From the NCBI RefSeq assembly GCF_019192735.1, contig NZ_JAHTKP010000006.1, forward strand, positions 62,001 through 126,000: 64,000 nt of DNA, read 5' to 3'. A model generated the notes under the pieces. That model saw nothing but the letters and a program-made list of their open reading frames with translations. It was not told the origin of the DNA and made no database searches. The stretch is from Kitasatospora aureofaciens. Lineage in GTDB: Bacteria; Actinomycetota; Actinomycetes; Streptomycetales; Streptomycetaceae. This document shows, piece by piece, positions 51,721 through 61,894 of this stretch (position 1 is the stretch's first letter; each line of letters opens with the position of its first letter). A program made the position numbers and the translations under genes.

Positions 51721-51809
51721 TCGCCGACAGCTGTGGCTGTGGACGTGCGCCGGGGCGCGGAGGGCGGTTCGCCGCCGGTCCACGCCCCGGACGCGGGCTG
51801 TCGGGGAGG

Positions 51810-52280
51810 TCAGCCCTTGGCGCGGCCGGCCCGGCCGAGCCGCATCGCTGCTCCGTTCGCCGTGATCGTGGCCATCGAGATCGCCGCGAGCCCGAGCAGG
51901 AACATCACGGCACCGACGATGACGCAGGTGACGATGTTCTTGCCGTGCGCGACCGATCCGGAGACGGCCCAGGGAGAGATGATCGTCCAGACACCGAGCG
52001 CGGCGGCCGCCCAGGCCCTCGCGTGTGTGCGCTCGTAGGCCGACCCGTATCCGGCCATCAGCAGGGTGTAGGCCAGACCCACGATCAGGCAGGTCACGGT
52101 CAGGGTGCTGAAGGCGGTGAAGCCGACGATCCAGGGCGATGCCGCCAGGAAGAGACCGCCCAGCACGGCCAGGGCCTCGATGCCCTGGGCGCGCGGGGTC
52201 GAGGTGACCCGCTCGTAGTGTTCCCGTAGTTCGACGATGTCCGGATGGTGCTCCATGCCCATCGGGATCTGGGTAGACAC
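51810..52280 (-). CDS. SPW-repeat membrane protein
   Basis: 156 residues with four membrane helices arranged as two SPW repeats: LAASPWIVGF and TIISPWAVSG each begin with Ser-Pro-Trp at a helix end. Function unknown; members are often stress-related. I chose the GTG 52280 because GGAGGTGG stands eight bases before it. A sigma-B-like promoter lies 46-70 bp upstream. Confidence 0.85.
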   Translation of the reverse strand: MSTQIPMGMEHHPDIVELREHYERVTSTPRAQGIEALAVLGGLFLAASPWIVGFTAFSTLTVTCLIVGLAYTLLMAGYGSAYERTHARAWAAAALGVWTIISPWAVSGSVAHGKNIVTCVIVGAVMFLLGLAAISMATITANGAAMRLGRAGRAKG

Positions 52281-52325
52281 CGATACCACCTCCTATGGGT
52301 TCGGAACATGGAAGGCGCTTGCCCC

Positions 52326-52350
52326 GTACCCATTCTGGCGCTTCTCTAAC
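52326..52350 (-). promoter_or_regulatory. Sigma-B-like promoter for the SPW gene
   Basis: GTTA (52350-52347), 15 bp, then GGGTAC (52331-52326) fits the streptomycete sigma-B consensus GTTT-N14/16-GGGTAC/T. It is correctly placed for the SPW gene and implies induction by osmotic or general stress. Confidence 0.6.
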
Positions 52351-52431
52351 GTTTTGCACCTGCTTGCCCGAAATGATCGATAACCATCCGATCACGCCGG
52401 TGACCTGCGTCTCACCACTCCGGAGGCCCAT

Positions 52432-52455
52432 TGCTATGCAACTCGTTGCATAGCA
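52432..52455. promoter_or_regulatory. PadR autoregulatory operator
   Basis: TGCTATGCAAC-TC-GTTGCATAGCA is a perfect inverted repeat with 11-bp arms. It ends 11 bp before the padR ATG. ATGCAAC/GTTGCAT half-sites are the hallmark of PadR-family operators (established), so autoregulation is very likely. Confidence 0.85.
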
Positions 52456-52466
52456 GGATGCGGGTC

Positions 52467-53021
52467 ATGGCACTGGAGCACGCGATCCTCGTCTCACTGC
52501 TGGAGCAGCCCGGCTCCGGCTACGAGCTGGCCCGGCGCTTCGACCGCTCGATCGGCCGCTTCTGGACCGCCACCCACCAGCAGATCTACCGGGTGCTGCG
52601 GCGCATGGAGGCGGACGGCTGGATCGCTGCCGAGGAGGTCGTCCAGGACGGCCGCCCGGACAAGAAGGTGTACTCGGCGGCCGGACCCGGACGGGCCGCG
52701 CTGGCCGGCTGGCTGCGCGAACCAGTCGAGCCGGAGACCGTCCGGCACGAGCTCGCGGTGAAGATCCGCGCCGCCGCCTTCGACGACCCGGCCGCACTGA
52801 TCTCCGAGGTCGAGCGCCACCGCGACGGCCACGCCGCCCTGCTCGCCCGCTATCTGCACGGCGAGCAGCGCGACTTCCCCGATCTCACCGCGCTCGACAC
52901 CGCCCAGGAACTCCAGCACGTGGTGCTGCGCGGCGGCATCGAATTCGAGCGGATGACCCTCGCCTGGCTGGACGACGTGCTCGCCACCCTGCACCGCCTC
53001 GCCGCCGACAGACGGCCCTGA
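52467..53021 (+). CDS. PadR-family transcriptional regulator
   Basis: 184 residues. Winged-helix PadR domain: MALEHAILVSLLEQPGSGYELARRF, HQQIYRVLRRMEADGWIAAE and DKKVYSAAGPGRAALAGWL. A C-terminal helical domain (ISEVERHRDGHAALLARYLHG) mediates dimerisation in the family. ATG 52467 is chosen over ATG 52458 because MALEH is the family opening. It lies next to an acyl-CoA dehydrogenase gene that it may control. A heptamer palindrome separates them. Confidence 0.9.
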   Translation: MALEHAILVSLLEQPGSGYELARRFDRSIGRFWTATHQQIYRVLRRMEADGWIAAEEVVQDGRPDKKVYSAAGPGRAALAGWLREPVEPETVRHELAVKIRAAAFDDPAALISEVERHRDGHAALLARYLHGEQRDFPDLTALDTAQELQHVVLRGGIEFERMTLAWLDDVLATLHRLAADRRP

Positions 53022-53069
53022 CAGGCCCGACAGCCCTGACAGCCCGACAGGCGGCGGACAGCCGACGGT

Positions 53070-53126
53070 CGACAGACAGCAGATGACAGAGTCTGAAATC
53101 TGTTATCCGTCAGCTGTCCGCCGTCC
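53070..53126. repeat. Heptamer palindrome, copy F
   Basis: The most degenerate copy: GACAGAC, AGCAGAT, GACAGAG, then TCTGAAA, then TCTGTTA, TCCGTCA, GCTGTCC, GCCGTCC. Only the inner GATGACAGA/TCTGTTATC stem pairs well. It follows the padR stop by about 50 bp and precedes the acyl-CoA dehydrogenase gene on the same strand. Confidence 0.75.
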
Positions 53127-53163
53127 TCTGCCACCCCACACCCTCGACCCCCGGGAGCCCGTG

Positions 53164-54864
53164 ATGCTCTTCAACCCGCGCACCTACGACCCCGCCCAGT
53201 TCGACGAGCCGACCCGCCGGCTGCTGCGCGCGACCGTCGACTGGTTCGAGTCCCGCGGCAAGAAGGCGCTGATCGACACCTACATCGACCGCACCTGGTA
53301 CGCCGACTTCCTCGAATTCGCCGCCAAGGAAGGGCTGTTCGCGGAGTTTCTGACCCCGTCGGCGGCCGACCCGGACAAGCGGTGGGACACCGCCCGGATC
53401 GCCGAGCTCAACGAGATCTTCGGCTTCTACGGCCTCGGTTACTGGTACACCTGGCAGGTCACCATCCTCGGCCTCGGGCCGGTCTGGCAGAGCGAGAACG
53501 AGGCCGTCCGGGCCCGCGCCGCACGCCTCCTGGCGGAGGGTCACGTCATGGCGTTCGGCCTCTCCGAGCGCACCCACGGCGCCGACATCTACTCCACCGA
53601 CATGATCCTCACCCCCGACGGCGAGGGCGGCTTCACCGCGACCGGCTCCAAGTACTACATCGGCAACGGCAACGTGGCCGGCCTGGTCTCGGTGTTCGGC
53701 CGCCGCTCGGACGTCGAGGGCCCCGAGGGCTACGTGTTCTTCGCCGCCGACAGCCGCCACGAGGCGTACCACCTGGTCAAGAACGTGGTGAACGCCCAGA
53801 TGTACGTCAGCGAGTTCCGGCTGGAGGACTACCCGGTCCGCGCCGAGGACGTGCTGCACACCGGCCAGGCCGCCTTCGACGCCGCGCTGAACACCGTCAA
53901 CGTCGGCAAGTTCAACCTGTGCACGGCCTCGGTCGGCATCTGCGAGCACGCCATGTACGAGGCGGTCACGCACGCCCACAACCGGGTGCTGTACGGCAAA
54001 AAGGTCACCGACTTCCCGCACGTGCGGCGGGAGTTGACCGACGCCTACGCCCGCCTGGTGGCGATGAAGCTGTTCAGCGCGCGGGCCGTCGACTACTTCC
54101 GCAGCGCCTCCCCGGAGGACCGCCGGTACCTGCTGTTCAACCCGATGACCAAGATGAAGGTCACCACCGAGGGCGAGAAGGTCATCGACCTGATGTGGGA
54201 CGTCATCGCGGCCAAGGGCTTCGAGGCGGACACCTACTTCGACAAGGCCGCGAAGGACATCCGCGGCCTGCCGAAGCTGGAGGGCACCGTTCACGTCAAC
54301 CTGGCGCTGATCCTCAAGTTCATGGGCAACTACCTGTTCGCCCCGGCCGATTACGCGCCGGTGCCGAACCGGCTGGACGCCACCGACGACGTCTTCCTGT
54401 TCCGGCAGGGCCCGGCCCGCGGCCTCGGCGCGATCCGCTTCCACGACTGGCGCACCGCCTACGACCGGCACGCGCACCTGCCGAACGTCGCCCGCTTCCG
54501 CGAACAGGCCGACGGATTCTGCGAGTTGCTCCTGCAGAACGCCCCGAGCAAGGAGCAGCAGGCGGACCTGGACTTCCTGCTGGAGATCGGCCAGCTGTTC
54601 GCGCTGATCGTCTACGGCCAGCTGGTGCTGGAGCAGGCGGAGCTGACCGGTCTGGACACCGACGTGCTGGACCAGATATTCGACGCGCTGGTCCGCGACT
54701 TCTCCGCGCACGCTACCGAGCTGTACGGCAAGGCCTCGGCGACGGAGGAGCAGGCCGCCTGGGCGCTCGCGAACGTGCGCCGGCCGGTCGCCGACGCAGA
54801 GCGGGCGGCGAAGGTGTGGGCGCGGGTCGACGCGCTGTCGGGCGCGTACGAGATGCAGCCGTAG
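53164..54864 (+). CDS. Acyl-CoA dehydrogenase family protein
   Basis: 566 residues, longer than typical 380-residue members. FAD-binding and substrate regions are recognisable (GHVMAFGLSERTHGADIYSTDM, ATGSKYYIGNGNVAGLVSVFG, LNTVNVGKFNLCTASVGICEHAMYEA). The C-terminal extension from about residue 400 (DATDDVFLFRQGPARGLGAIRFHDW) is specific to an actinobacterial subgroup. Fatty acyl-CoA oxidation is likely; the substrate is unknown. ATG 53164 is preferred to GTG 53161. Probably under PadR control. Confidence 0.85.
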   Translation: MLFNPRTYDPAQFDEPTRRLLRATVDWFESRGKKALIDTYIDRTWYADFLEFAAKEGLFAEFLTPSAADPDKRWDTARIAELNEIFGFYGLGYWYTWQVTILGLGPVWQSENEAVRARAARLLAEGHVMAFGLSERTHGADIYSTDMILTPDGEGGFTATGSKYYIGNGNVAGLVSVFGRRSDVEGPEGYVFFAADSRHEAYHLVKNVVNAQMYVSEFRLEDYPVRAEDVLHTGQAAFDAALNTVNVGKFNLCTASVGICEHAMYEAVTHAHNRVLYGKKVTDFPHVRRELTDAYARLVAMKLFSARAVDYFRSASPEDRRYLLFNPMTKMKVTTEGEKVIDLMWDVIAAKGFEADTYFDKAAKDIRGLPKLEGTVHVNLALILKFMGNYLFAPADYAPVPNRLDATDDVFLFRQGPARGLGAIRFHDWRTAYDRHAHLPNVARFREQADGFCELLLQNAPSKEQQADLDFLLEIGQLFALIVYGQLVLEQAELTGLDTDVLDQIFDALVRDFSAHATELYGKASATEEQAAWALANVRRPVADAERAAKVWARVDALSGAYEMQP

Positions 54865-55067
54865 GGGCTGTACGGAACTCGGTGAGACCCCGGGGGTGCC
54901 GGTCGGCGGACCGGCGCCCCCGGTTGCCTTTCGGCCAGCCGCAGGTGATCGAAGGATTCGCAGGCGCTCGCGAGCATGGAGCGCCGGGCGAGGCAGCGGA
55001 CGCGGACGCGTTCGCCGTTCGGGTCGAGGATGACGGTGGCGGAGCCTGTGGCGGTGGAGACGATCAC
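54612..55067 (-). CDS. Doubtful coupled ORF, antisense to the dehydrogenase end
   Basis: A GTG at 55067 overlaps the stop of the cupin-like gene by GTGA. The first 45 codons (IVSTATGSATVILDPNGERVRV, RCLARRSMLASACESF) look protein-like and lie in the dehydrogenase-free gap. The rest runs antisense through the last 250 bp of the acyl-CoA dehydrogenase and is probably meaningless. The true gene may be a short peptide or a decayed fragment. No family recognised. Confidence 0.3.
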   Translation of the reverse strand: MIVSTATGSATVILDPNGERVRVRCLARRSMLASACESFDHLRLAERQPGAPVRRPAPPGSHRVPYSPYGCISYAPDSASTRAHTFAARSASATGRRTFASAQAACSSVAEALPYSSVACAEKSRTSASNIWSSTSVSRPVSSACSSTSWP

Positions 55068-55432
55068 CGGGGTTCACCTTCCTTCGGGGCGTCGGCGGGG
55101 TGCGGGACGGCGAGGACGGCGTGGAAGTACTCAAGCCCGGCGCTGCCGGCCGTGAGGACGGTCCGCGTGCCGAGCGGGAGGGCGAGCGCCGTGCCCTCGA
55201 CGAGCGGGATGCCGTCGTCGGGGGCGGCCGTGTCGGGGGCGGCGTCGGGCGCGGCGGCCCGGCCGGAGCCGGCGGTGACGTAGAGCGCGTGCTCGACGTC
55301 GTCGGCGGCCAGCTCAGCGCTGCGGCCCGGGTCGAGCCACTGCAGGCCGACGCCGCGCAGCGGGCCGGAGAGCAGGCAGCCTGGGTCGGCGGCGCCGCGT
55401 CGGTGCAGGTCGGTCAGGACAGTGCCCGGCAT
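55064..55432 (-). CDS. Cupin-like small hypothetical protein
   Basis: 122 residues. The pattern GVGLQWLDPGRSAELAADDVEHALYVTAGSG, then VEGTALALPLGTRTVLTAG, reads like a single cupin barrel, but the usual His ligands are largely missing, so metal binding is doubtful. An Ala/Asp/Pro-rich loop interrupts the middle. AAGGAG precedes ATG 55432. Function unknown. Confidence 0.6.
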   Translation of the reverse strand: MPGTVLTDLHRRGAADPGCLLSGPLRGVGLQWLDPGRSAELAADDVEHALYVTAGSGRAAAPDAAPDTAAPDDGIPLVEGTALALPLGTRTVLTAGSAGLEYFHAVLAVPHPADAPKEGEPR

Positions 55433-55658
55433 GACGGGGGCTCCTTCGGTCTCTGGCGGGCTACGGTGGCCCGCCGTTGACATCACCGTCCGCTGCCCGC
55501 TGTCCCGGCCACACGGGGGCCACGTCCCGTCCCGCTCCCGGCCGGGCTACCGGGGGGGCTGGGGCCACTCGGCGGGGCTCCCCTCAGCGGGCTCGCCACC
55601 CCACCCCGCTCCTCCCCCACCCCCCACCCGACGTACGGTGGAACTCGGAGGCTGCATC

Positions 55659-56978
55659 ATGCACGTCACCAGTACCCACTTCACCGACCGCACCGAGGCC
55701 GGCCGTCGGCTGGCCGCCCTGCTGGGGCACCTGGGCGGCCCCGGCACCGTGGTGGTCGCCCTGCCGCGCGGCGGGGTGCCCGTGGCCGCCGAGGTGGCCG
55801 CGGCGCTCGGTGCGCCCCTGGACATCTGCGTGATCCGCAAGCTCGGCGTGCCCTACCAGCCCGAGCTCGGCATGGGAGCGATCGGCGAGGACGGCGTCCG
55901 GGTGCTCAACGACCAGGTGATGCGCCTGGCCGGGGTCACGGCGGAGCAACTCGCCGACGTGGAACGGCACGAGCGCGCCGAACTGGAGCGCCGGGCCCGC
56001 CGCTACCGGGGCGGCCGCCCGCCCGCCGACCTGCGCGGCCGGACCGTGATCGTGGTCGACGACGGCATCGCCACCGGCTCCACCGCCCGCGCCGCCTGCC
56101 GGATCGTCCGGGCCCGTGGCGCGGACCGGGTGGTGCTCGCCGTCCCGGTGGCGCCCCAGGACTGGACGGACCGCCTGACCGAGGTCGCCGACGAGCTGGT
56201 CTGCGTCGGCACCCCGTCCCCGTTCTTCGCGATCGGCGAGTTCTACGCCGACTTCTCCCAGACCGGCGACGACGAGGTCCTGCGCCTGCTGGCCGAGGCC
56301 CGCGGGGAGCGCCCGCCCGCACCCGTCGTGGTGGACCGCGAACTGACCGTCCCCGCCGACGGAGTCCGCCTGGCCGGCCACCTGACCGTCCCCGCCGCCG
56401 CCCGCGGCATCGTCGTCTTCGCGCACGGCAGCGGCAGCAGCCGCCACAGCCCCCGCAACCGGCACGTCGCCGGGTACCTGAACCGGACCGGCCTGGCCAC
56501 GCTGCTGTTCGACCTGCTCACCGAGGCCGAGGAGCCGGACCGCCGCAAGGTGTTCGACGTCGGCCTGCTCGGCTCCCGCCTGACCGCCGTCGCCGAACAT
56601 CTGTCCACGCTCGACGCCACCCAGGGCCTCCCCCTCGGCCTGTTCGGCGCCAGCACGGGTGCCGCCGCGGCGTTGCACACCGCCGCCGATCTCGGTCCGG
56701 CCGTCGGCGCCGTGGTCTCCCGCGGGGGCCGCCCCGACCTTGCCGGGCCGGAGGTGCTGGGCCGCGTCACCGCCCCCACCCTGCTCATCGTCGGTGCCCT
56801 CGACGGCACCGTGATCGACCTCAACCAGCGGGCGCGGACCCGGCTGCGCTGCGAGAGTGAACTCGCCGTGGTGCCGCACGCGGGCCACCTGTTCGAGGAG
56901 CCGGGCACGCTGGACCGGGTCTCCGAGCTGGCCGGGGACTGGTTCCGGCACCACCTCCGACCTGGGACCGAGCCGTGA
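55659..56978 (+). CDS. Phosphoribosyltransferase fused to alpha/beta hydrolase
   Basis: 439 residues. Residues 1-215 form a type I PRTase-like domain (VVALPRGGVPVAAEVAAALGA, and VIVVDDGIATGSTARAACRIV as the PRPP loop). From about 225 a dienelactone-hydrolase-like domain follows (GIVVFAHGSGSSRHSPRNRHVAG, nucleophile Ser in GLFGASTGAAAALHTA, Asp in LIVGALDGTVID, His in VPHAGHLFEEPG). Such fusions recur in actinobacteria, but the substrate is unknown. GGAGG stands seven bases before the ATG. Confidence 0.85.
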   Translation: MHVTSTHFTDRTEAGRRLAALLGHLGGPGTVVVALPRGGVPVAAEVAAALGAPLDICVIRKLGVPYQPELGMGAIGEDGVRVLNDQVMRLAGVTAEQLADVERHERAELERRARRYRGGRPPADLRGRTVIVVDDGIATGSTARAACRIVRARGADRVVLAVPVAPQDWTDRLTEVADELVCVGTPSPFFAIGEFYADFSQTGDDEVLRLLAEARGERPPAPVVVDRELTVPADGVRLAGHLTVPAAARGIVVFAHGSGSSRHSPRNRHVAGYLNRTGLATLLFDLLTEAEEPDRRKVFDVGLLGSRLTAVAEHLSTLDATQGLPLGLFGASTGAAAALHTAADLGPAVGAVVSRGGRPDLAGPEVLGRVTAPTLLIVGALDGTVIDLNQRARTRLRCESELAVVPHAGHLFEEPGTLDRVSELAGDWFRHHLRPGTEP

Positions 56979-57062
56979 AGCAGCCCATCCCACCAGTCAC
57001 GCAGAGCTCTTACGCAGACTTCGTGAATCAGTCCCGATCGGCAGCACATTTTGCGCAGCTGA

Positions 57063-58448
<1,386 letters not shown>

Positions 58449-58523
58449 ACGTCGCGGAACTCTGAGCACGGTCGGCGTACCGTGAGCACGGTCGACTGAG
58501 CACGGTCGAGGAGGAGCAGGGAG

Positions 58524-59726
58524 ATGGCGTACTACCGGCAGCTGGGCAGCATCCCGCCCAAGCGGCACACCCAGCACCGCACACCCGAAGGCGGGCTGTA
58601 CTACGAGGAGTTGATGGGCGAGGAGGGGTTCTCCTCGGACTCCTCGCTGCTCTACCACCGGGGTATCCCGTCGGCCGTGGTGAACGCGGTGCCGTGGGAG
58701 CTGCCGGACCAGTCCACGGTGCCCAACCATCCCCTGCTCCCCCGCCACCTCAAGCTGCACGAGCTGTTCGCGGACCAGGAGTGGAAGTCCGCGGACGTCG
58801 TGAGCAACCGCCGCCTGGTCCTCGGCAACGGCGACGTGCGGATCTCGTACGTCGCCGCCGGGGCCCCGAGTGAGCTGTACCGCAACGGACTCGGCGACGA
58901 GTGCGTGTACGTGGAGTCCGGCTCCGGCACGGTGGAGACGGTCTTCGGCTCGCTGGAGGTCGGCCAGGGCGACTACGTGATCATCCCGCGGGCCACCACG
59001 CACCGCTGGGTGCCGGCCGGGGACGAGCCGCTGCGCGCGTACTGCATCGAGGCGAACAGCCACATCACCCCGGTCAAGCGCTACCTCTCCAAGTACGGAC
59101 AGCTGCTGGAGCACGCGCCGTATTGCGAGCGGGACCTGCGCGGACCGGAGGGCCCGCTCGTGGTCGACGCCCCCGGGGACGTCGATGTGCTCGTCAAGCA
59201 CCGTGGCCCGAACGGCGTTTCGGGCACCCGCTACACCGTGCCGCACCACCCGTTCGACGTGGTGGGCTGGGACGGCTGCCTGTACCCGTACGCCTTCAAC
59301 ATCCGGGACTACGAGCCGATCACCGGCCGGATCCACCAACCGCCGCCGGCCCACCAGGTGTTCGAGGGCAACGGGTTCGTGATCTGCAACTTCGTTCCCC
59401 GTAAGGTGGATTACCACCCGCTGTCGATCCCGGTGCCGTACTACCACGCCAACGTGGACAGCGACGAGGTCATGTTCTACTGCGGTGGCGACTACGCGGC
59501 CCGCAAGGGCTCGGGCATCGCCCAGGGTTCGATCTCGCTGCACCCCGGCGGGCACACCCACGGTCCGCAGCCGGGCGCGTACGAGCGCAGCATCGGTGTG
59601 GACTTCTTCGACGAACTCGCCGTCATGGTGGACACGTTCCGCCCGCTGGAGCTGGGCGAGGGCGGCCGGGCCAGCGAGGACGGCAACTACGCGTGGACGT
59701 GGGCGGGCCGGGGGCCCGGGCGATGA
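58524..59726 (+). CDS. hmgA: Homogentisate 1,2-dioxygenase
   Basis: 400 residues. Fe(II) cupin-type dioxygenase that opens the homogentisate ring to maleylacetoacetate. MAYYRQLGSIPPKRHTQHRTPEGGLYYEELMG is the typical bacterial start, and RATTHRWVPAGDEPLR and GSISLHPGGHTHGPQPGAYE carry conserved His residues of the metal site. GAGGAGG precedes the ATG. Its stop overlaps the next gene by ATGA. Confidence 0.94.
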   Translation: MAYYRQLGSIPPKRHTQHRTPEGGLYYEELMGEEGFSSDSSLLYHRGIPSAVVNAVPWELPDQSTVPNHPLLPRHLKLHELFADQEWKSADVVSNRRLVLGNGDVRISYVAAGAPSELYRNGLGDECVYVESGSGTVETVFGSLEVGQGDYVIIPRATTHRWVPAGDEPLRAYCIEANSHITPVKRYLSKYGQLLEHAPYCERDLRGPEGPLVVDAPGDVDVLVKHRGPNGVSGTRYTVPHHPFDVVGWDGCLYPYAFNIRDYEPITGRIHQPPPAHQVFEGNGFVICNFVPRKVDYHPLSIPVPYYHANVDSDEVMFYCGGDYAARKGSGIAQGSISLHPGGHTHGPQPGAYERSIGVDFFDELAVMVDTFRPLELGEGGRASEDGNYAWTWAGRGPGR

Positions 59727-60598
59727 GCGCGATCCCGCTGTCACCCGTGCCCGAGCTGTCCCCCGTCCCCGAGCTGTTCCACGGACTCTTCGACGACGCG
59801 GCGGTGTTCCCGCCGGGGAACCTGCCGGTCGTCGAGGCGGTGCCCGCGCACCGCGCCCACCGCGCGGCCTGGTATGCCGACGCGGTCGGCCCGTTCCTCT
59901 GTGGGGCGGGCCGGCTGGGCGAGTTGGCCGCGGCGGTGGAGGGCACCGGGCCGCTCAGGGTCGGGCTCGTGCTGCCGGGGGGCAGTGCCGAGCTCGGCCC
60001 GGCGCTCGCCGCCGCCGCGCCGTTCGAGGTGGCCGGCGTCGAACTCGCCACCCGGGACGTCCGCGAGGCCGTCGCCGAACTCGACCGGCTGCTGCCGCCG
60101 GACGTTCCCGCCGCCGTCGAACTGCCGCGCGAACTCCTGCGCGGCGACGGCCTGGACGAGGTCCTGGACGTGCTGGTCGACAGTGCCTATCGGGCGAAGT
60201 TCCGCACCGGCGGGGTCGTCGCGGAGGCGTTCCCGGGCGAGGACGAGCTGGCCGCCTTCCTCACCGGCTGCGCGCAGCGCGGCCTGCCGTACAAGTGCAC
60301 GGCAGGGCTGCACAATGCCCTCCGGCACACCGATCCGGTCACCGGCTTCGAGCACCACGGTTTCCTCAACGTGCTGCTGGCCGCGCAGGAGACGGACCGG
60401 GCCGCCGCCGCCGAAGTGCTGGCGGAGCGCGACGGCGAGGTGCTGGCCAAGGCCGTCCGCGAACTGAGCGGGCATCAGGTTACGGTGATCCGCAACTCGT
60501 TCACCGCGTTCGGCACCTGCAGCATCGCCGAACCCCTGGACGACCTGGCCGCGCTCGGCCTGCTGTCGCCCAGTCCACTGCCCCAGGAGGACCGTTGA
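59723..60598 (+). CDS. Unknown barrel-like protein inside the homogentisate operon
   Basis: 291 residues, soluble. It opens with a proline-rich stretch and LFHGLFDDAAVFPPGNLPV. Its most conserved-looking part is YRAKFRTGGVVAEAFPG, then RGLPYKCTAGLHNALRHTDP, then HGFLNVLLAAQETD, with alternating strand/helix spacing like a TIM barrel. The 4-nt overlaps with hmgA (ATGA) and fahA (TTGA) tie it firmly to tyrosine breakdown. The step between these two enzymes, maleylacetoacetate isomerisation, has no other candidate in the operon. That assignment is inference; no family function is known to me. Confidence 0.7.
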   Translation: MSAIPLSPVPELSPVPELFHGLFDDAAVFPPGNLPVVEAVPAHRAHRAAWYADAVGPFLCGAGRLGELAAAVEGTGPLRVGLVLPGGSAELGPALAAAAPFEVAGVELATRDVREAVAELDRLLPPDVPAAVELPRELLRGDGLDEVLDVLVDSAYRAKFRTGGVVAEAFPGEDELAAFLTGCAQRGLPYKCTAGLHNALRHTDPVTGFEHHGFLNVLLAAQETDRAAAAEVLAERDGEVLAKAVRELSGHQVTVIRNSFTAFGTCSIAEPLDDLAALGLLSPSPLPQEDR

Positions 60599-61815
60599 GC
60601 ACCCCCCGCAGCTGGCTCGCCAGCACCCAGGACTCGCCGTTCGGCGTGCACAACCTGCCGTACGGCGTCTTCACCGCCGCCGACCAGCCCGGACGGCGCC
60701 GGATCGGCGTGCGCGTCGGGGACTTCGTGCTGGACGCCGGAGCAGCCGCCCGCGCGGCCGGGGCGCCCTCGGTGCTGCTGGATGCGGACTCGCTCAACCC
60801 GCTGCTGGCGGCCGGGCGTTCGGCCTGGACGCAGGTGCGGGCGGACCTCACGCTGTGGCTGACCGACGAGTCCTACCGCGAGGCGCTGTCGCCGGCGCTG
60901 CTGCCGGTGGGCGAGGTCGAGCTGCACCTGCCGTTCGAGGTCGCCGACTACGTCGACTTCTACGCGAGCGAGCACCACGCCACCAACCTGGGCCGGATCT
61001 TCCGCCCGGGCTCGGAGCCGCTGACGCCCAACTGGAAGCACCTGCCGATCGGTTACCACGGCCGGGCGGGCACGGTCGTCGTCTCCGGCACGCCGGTGGT
61101 GCGCCCGTACGGGCAGCGCAAGGCGCCGGCCGACGCGGTGCCGTCCTTCGGCCCGACCCGCCGGCTGGACATCGAGGCCGAGGTCGGCTTCGTCGTCGGC
61201 GCGCCGTCCACGCTCGGGCGGCCGGTCGTCCTGGACGACTTCCGCGAGCACGTGTTCGGCGTCTGCCTGGTCAACGACTGGTCCGCGCGGGACATCCAGG
61301 CCTGGGAGTACGTGCCGCTCGGCCCGTTCCTCGGCAAGTCCTTCGCGACCTCGGTCTCGCCGTGGATCGTCCCGCTGGACGCGCTGCAGCACGCCCGGGT
61401 CAGCCCGCCCGAGCGCGATGTCGAGCCGCTGCCGTACCTGGACGACCGCGGCGGCGAGCCGTGGGGCCTGGACCTGGCGATGGAGATCCGCCTGAACGGG
61501 CACCTGGTCTCCCGCCCGCCGTTCGCGTCGATGTACTGGACGGCGCAGCAGCAGCTCACCCACATGACGGTCAACGGCGCCTCGCTGCGCACCGGCGACC
61601 TGTTCGCCTCGGGCACCGTCAGCGGGCCCGAGCCGGACACCCGGGGCGCGCTGATCGAGCTGACCTGGAACGGCGAGGAGCCGCTGAAGCTCGCGGACGG
61701 CACGACGCGGACGTTCCTGGAGGACGGCGACGAGGTGATCATCACCGCCACCGCGCCGGGCCCGGACGGGACGGTCGTCGGCTTCGGCGAGGTCGCGGGG
61801 CGGGTCGAGCCGTAG
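60595..61815 (+). CDS. fahA: Fumarylacetoacetase
   Basis: 406 residues. Cleaves fumarylacetoacetate to fumarate and acetoacetate, the last step of homogentisate degradation. An SH3-like N domain is followed by the catalytic fold: DFYASEHHATNLGRIFRPG, PIGYHGRAGTVVVSG, DIEAEVGFVVG, LVNDWSARDIQAWEYVPLGP and GTVSGPEPDTRGALIEL. It starts with TTG at 60595, overlapping the previous stop (TTGA) and preceded by GGAGG, so the start is well supported. A heptamer palindrome follows 80 bp after the stop. Confidence 0.93.
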   Translation: MSTPRSWLASTQDSPFGVHNLPYGVFTAADQPGRRRIGVRVGDFVLDAGAAARAAGAPSVLLDADSLNPLLAAGRSAWTQVRADLTLWLTDESYREALSPALLPVGEVELHLPFEVADYVDFYASEHHATNLGRIFRPGSEPLTPNWKHLPIGYHGRAGTVVVSGTPVVRPYGQRKAPADAVPSFGPTRRLDIEAEVGFVVGAPSTLGRPVVLDDFREHVFGVCLVNDWSARDIQAWEYVPLGPFLGKSFATSVSPWIVPLDALQHARVSPPERDVEPLPYLDDRGGEPWGLDLAMEIRLNGHLVSRPPFASMYWTAQQQLTHMTVNGASLRTGDLFASGTVSGPEPDTRGALIELTWNGEEPLKLADGTTRTFLEDGDEVIITATAPGPDGTVVGFGEVAGRVEP

Positions 61816-61894
61816 CCGGGCTGTAGATGGACCGTAGCCGGGCCGCGCGCAGGCCGTGGACGGGCCGCAGTCGGGCCGCGGCAGGTCCCGGGTG

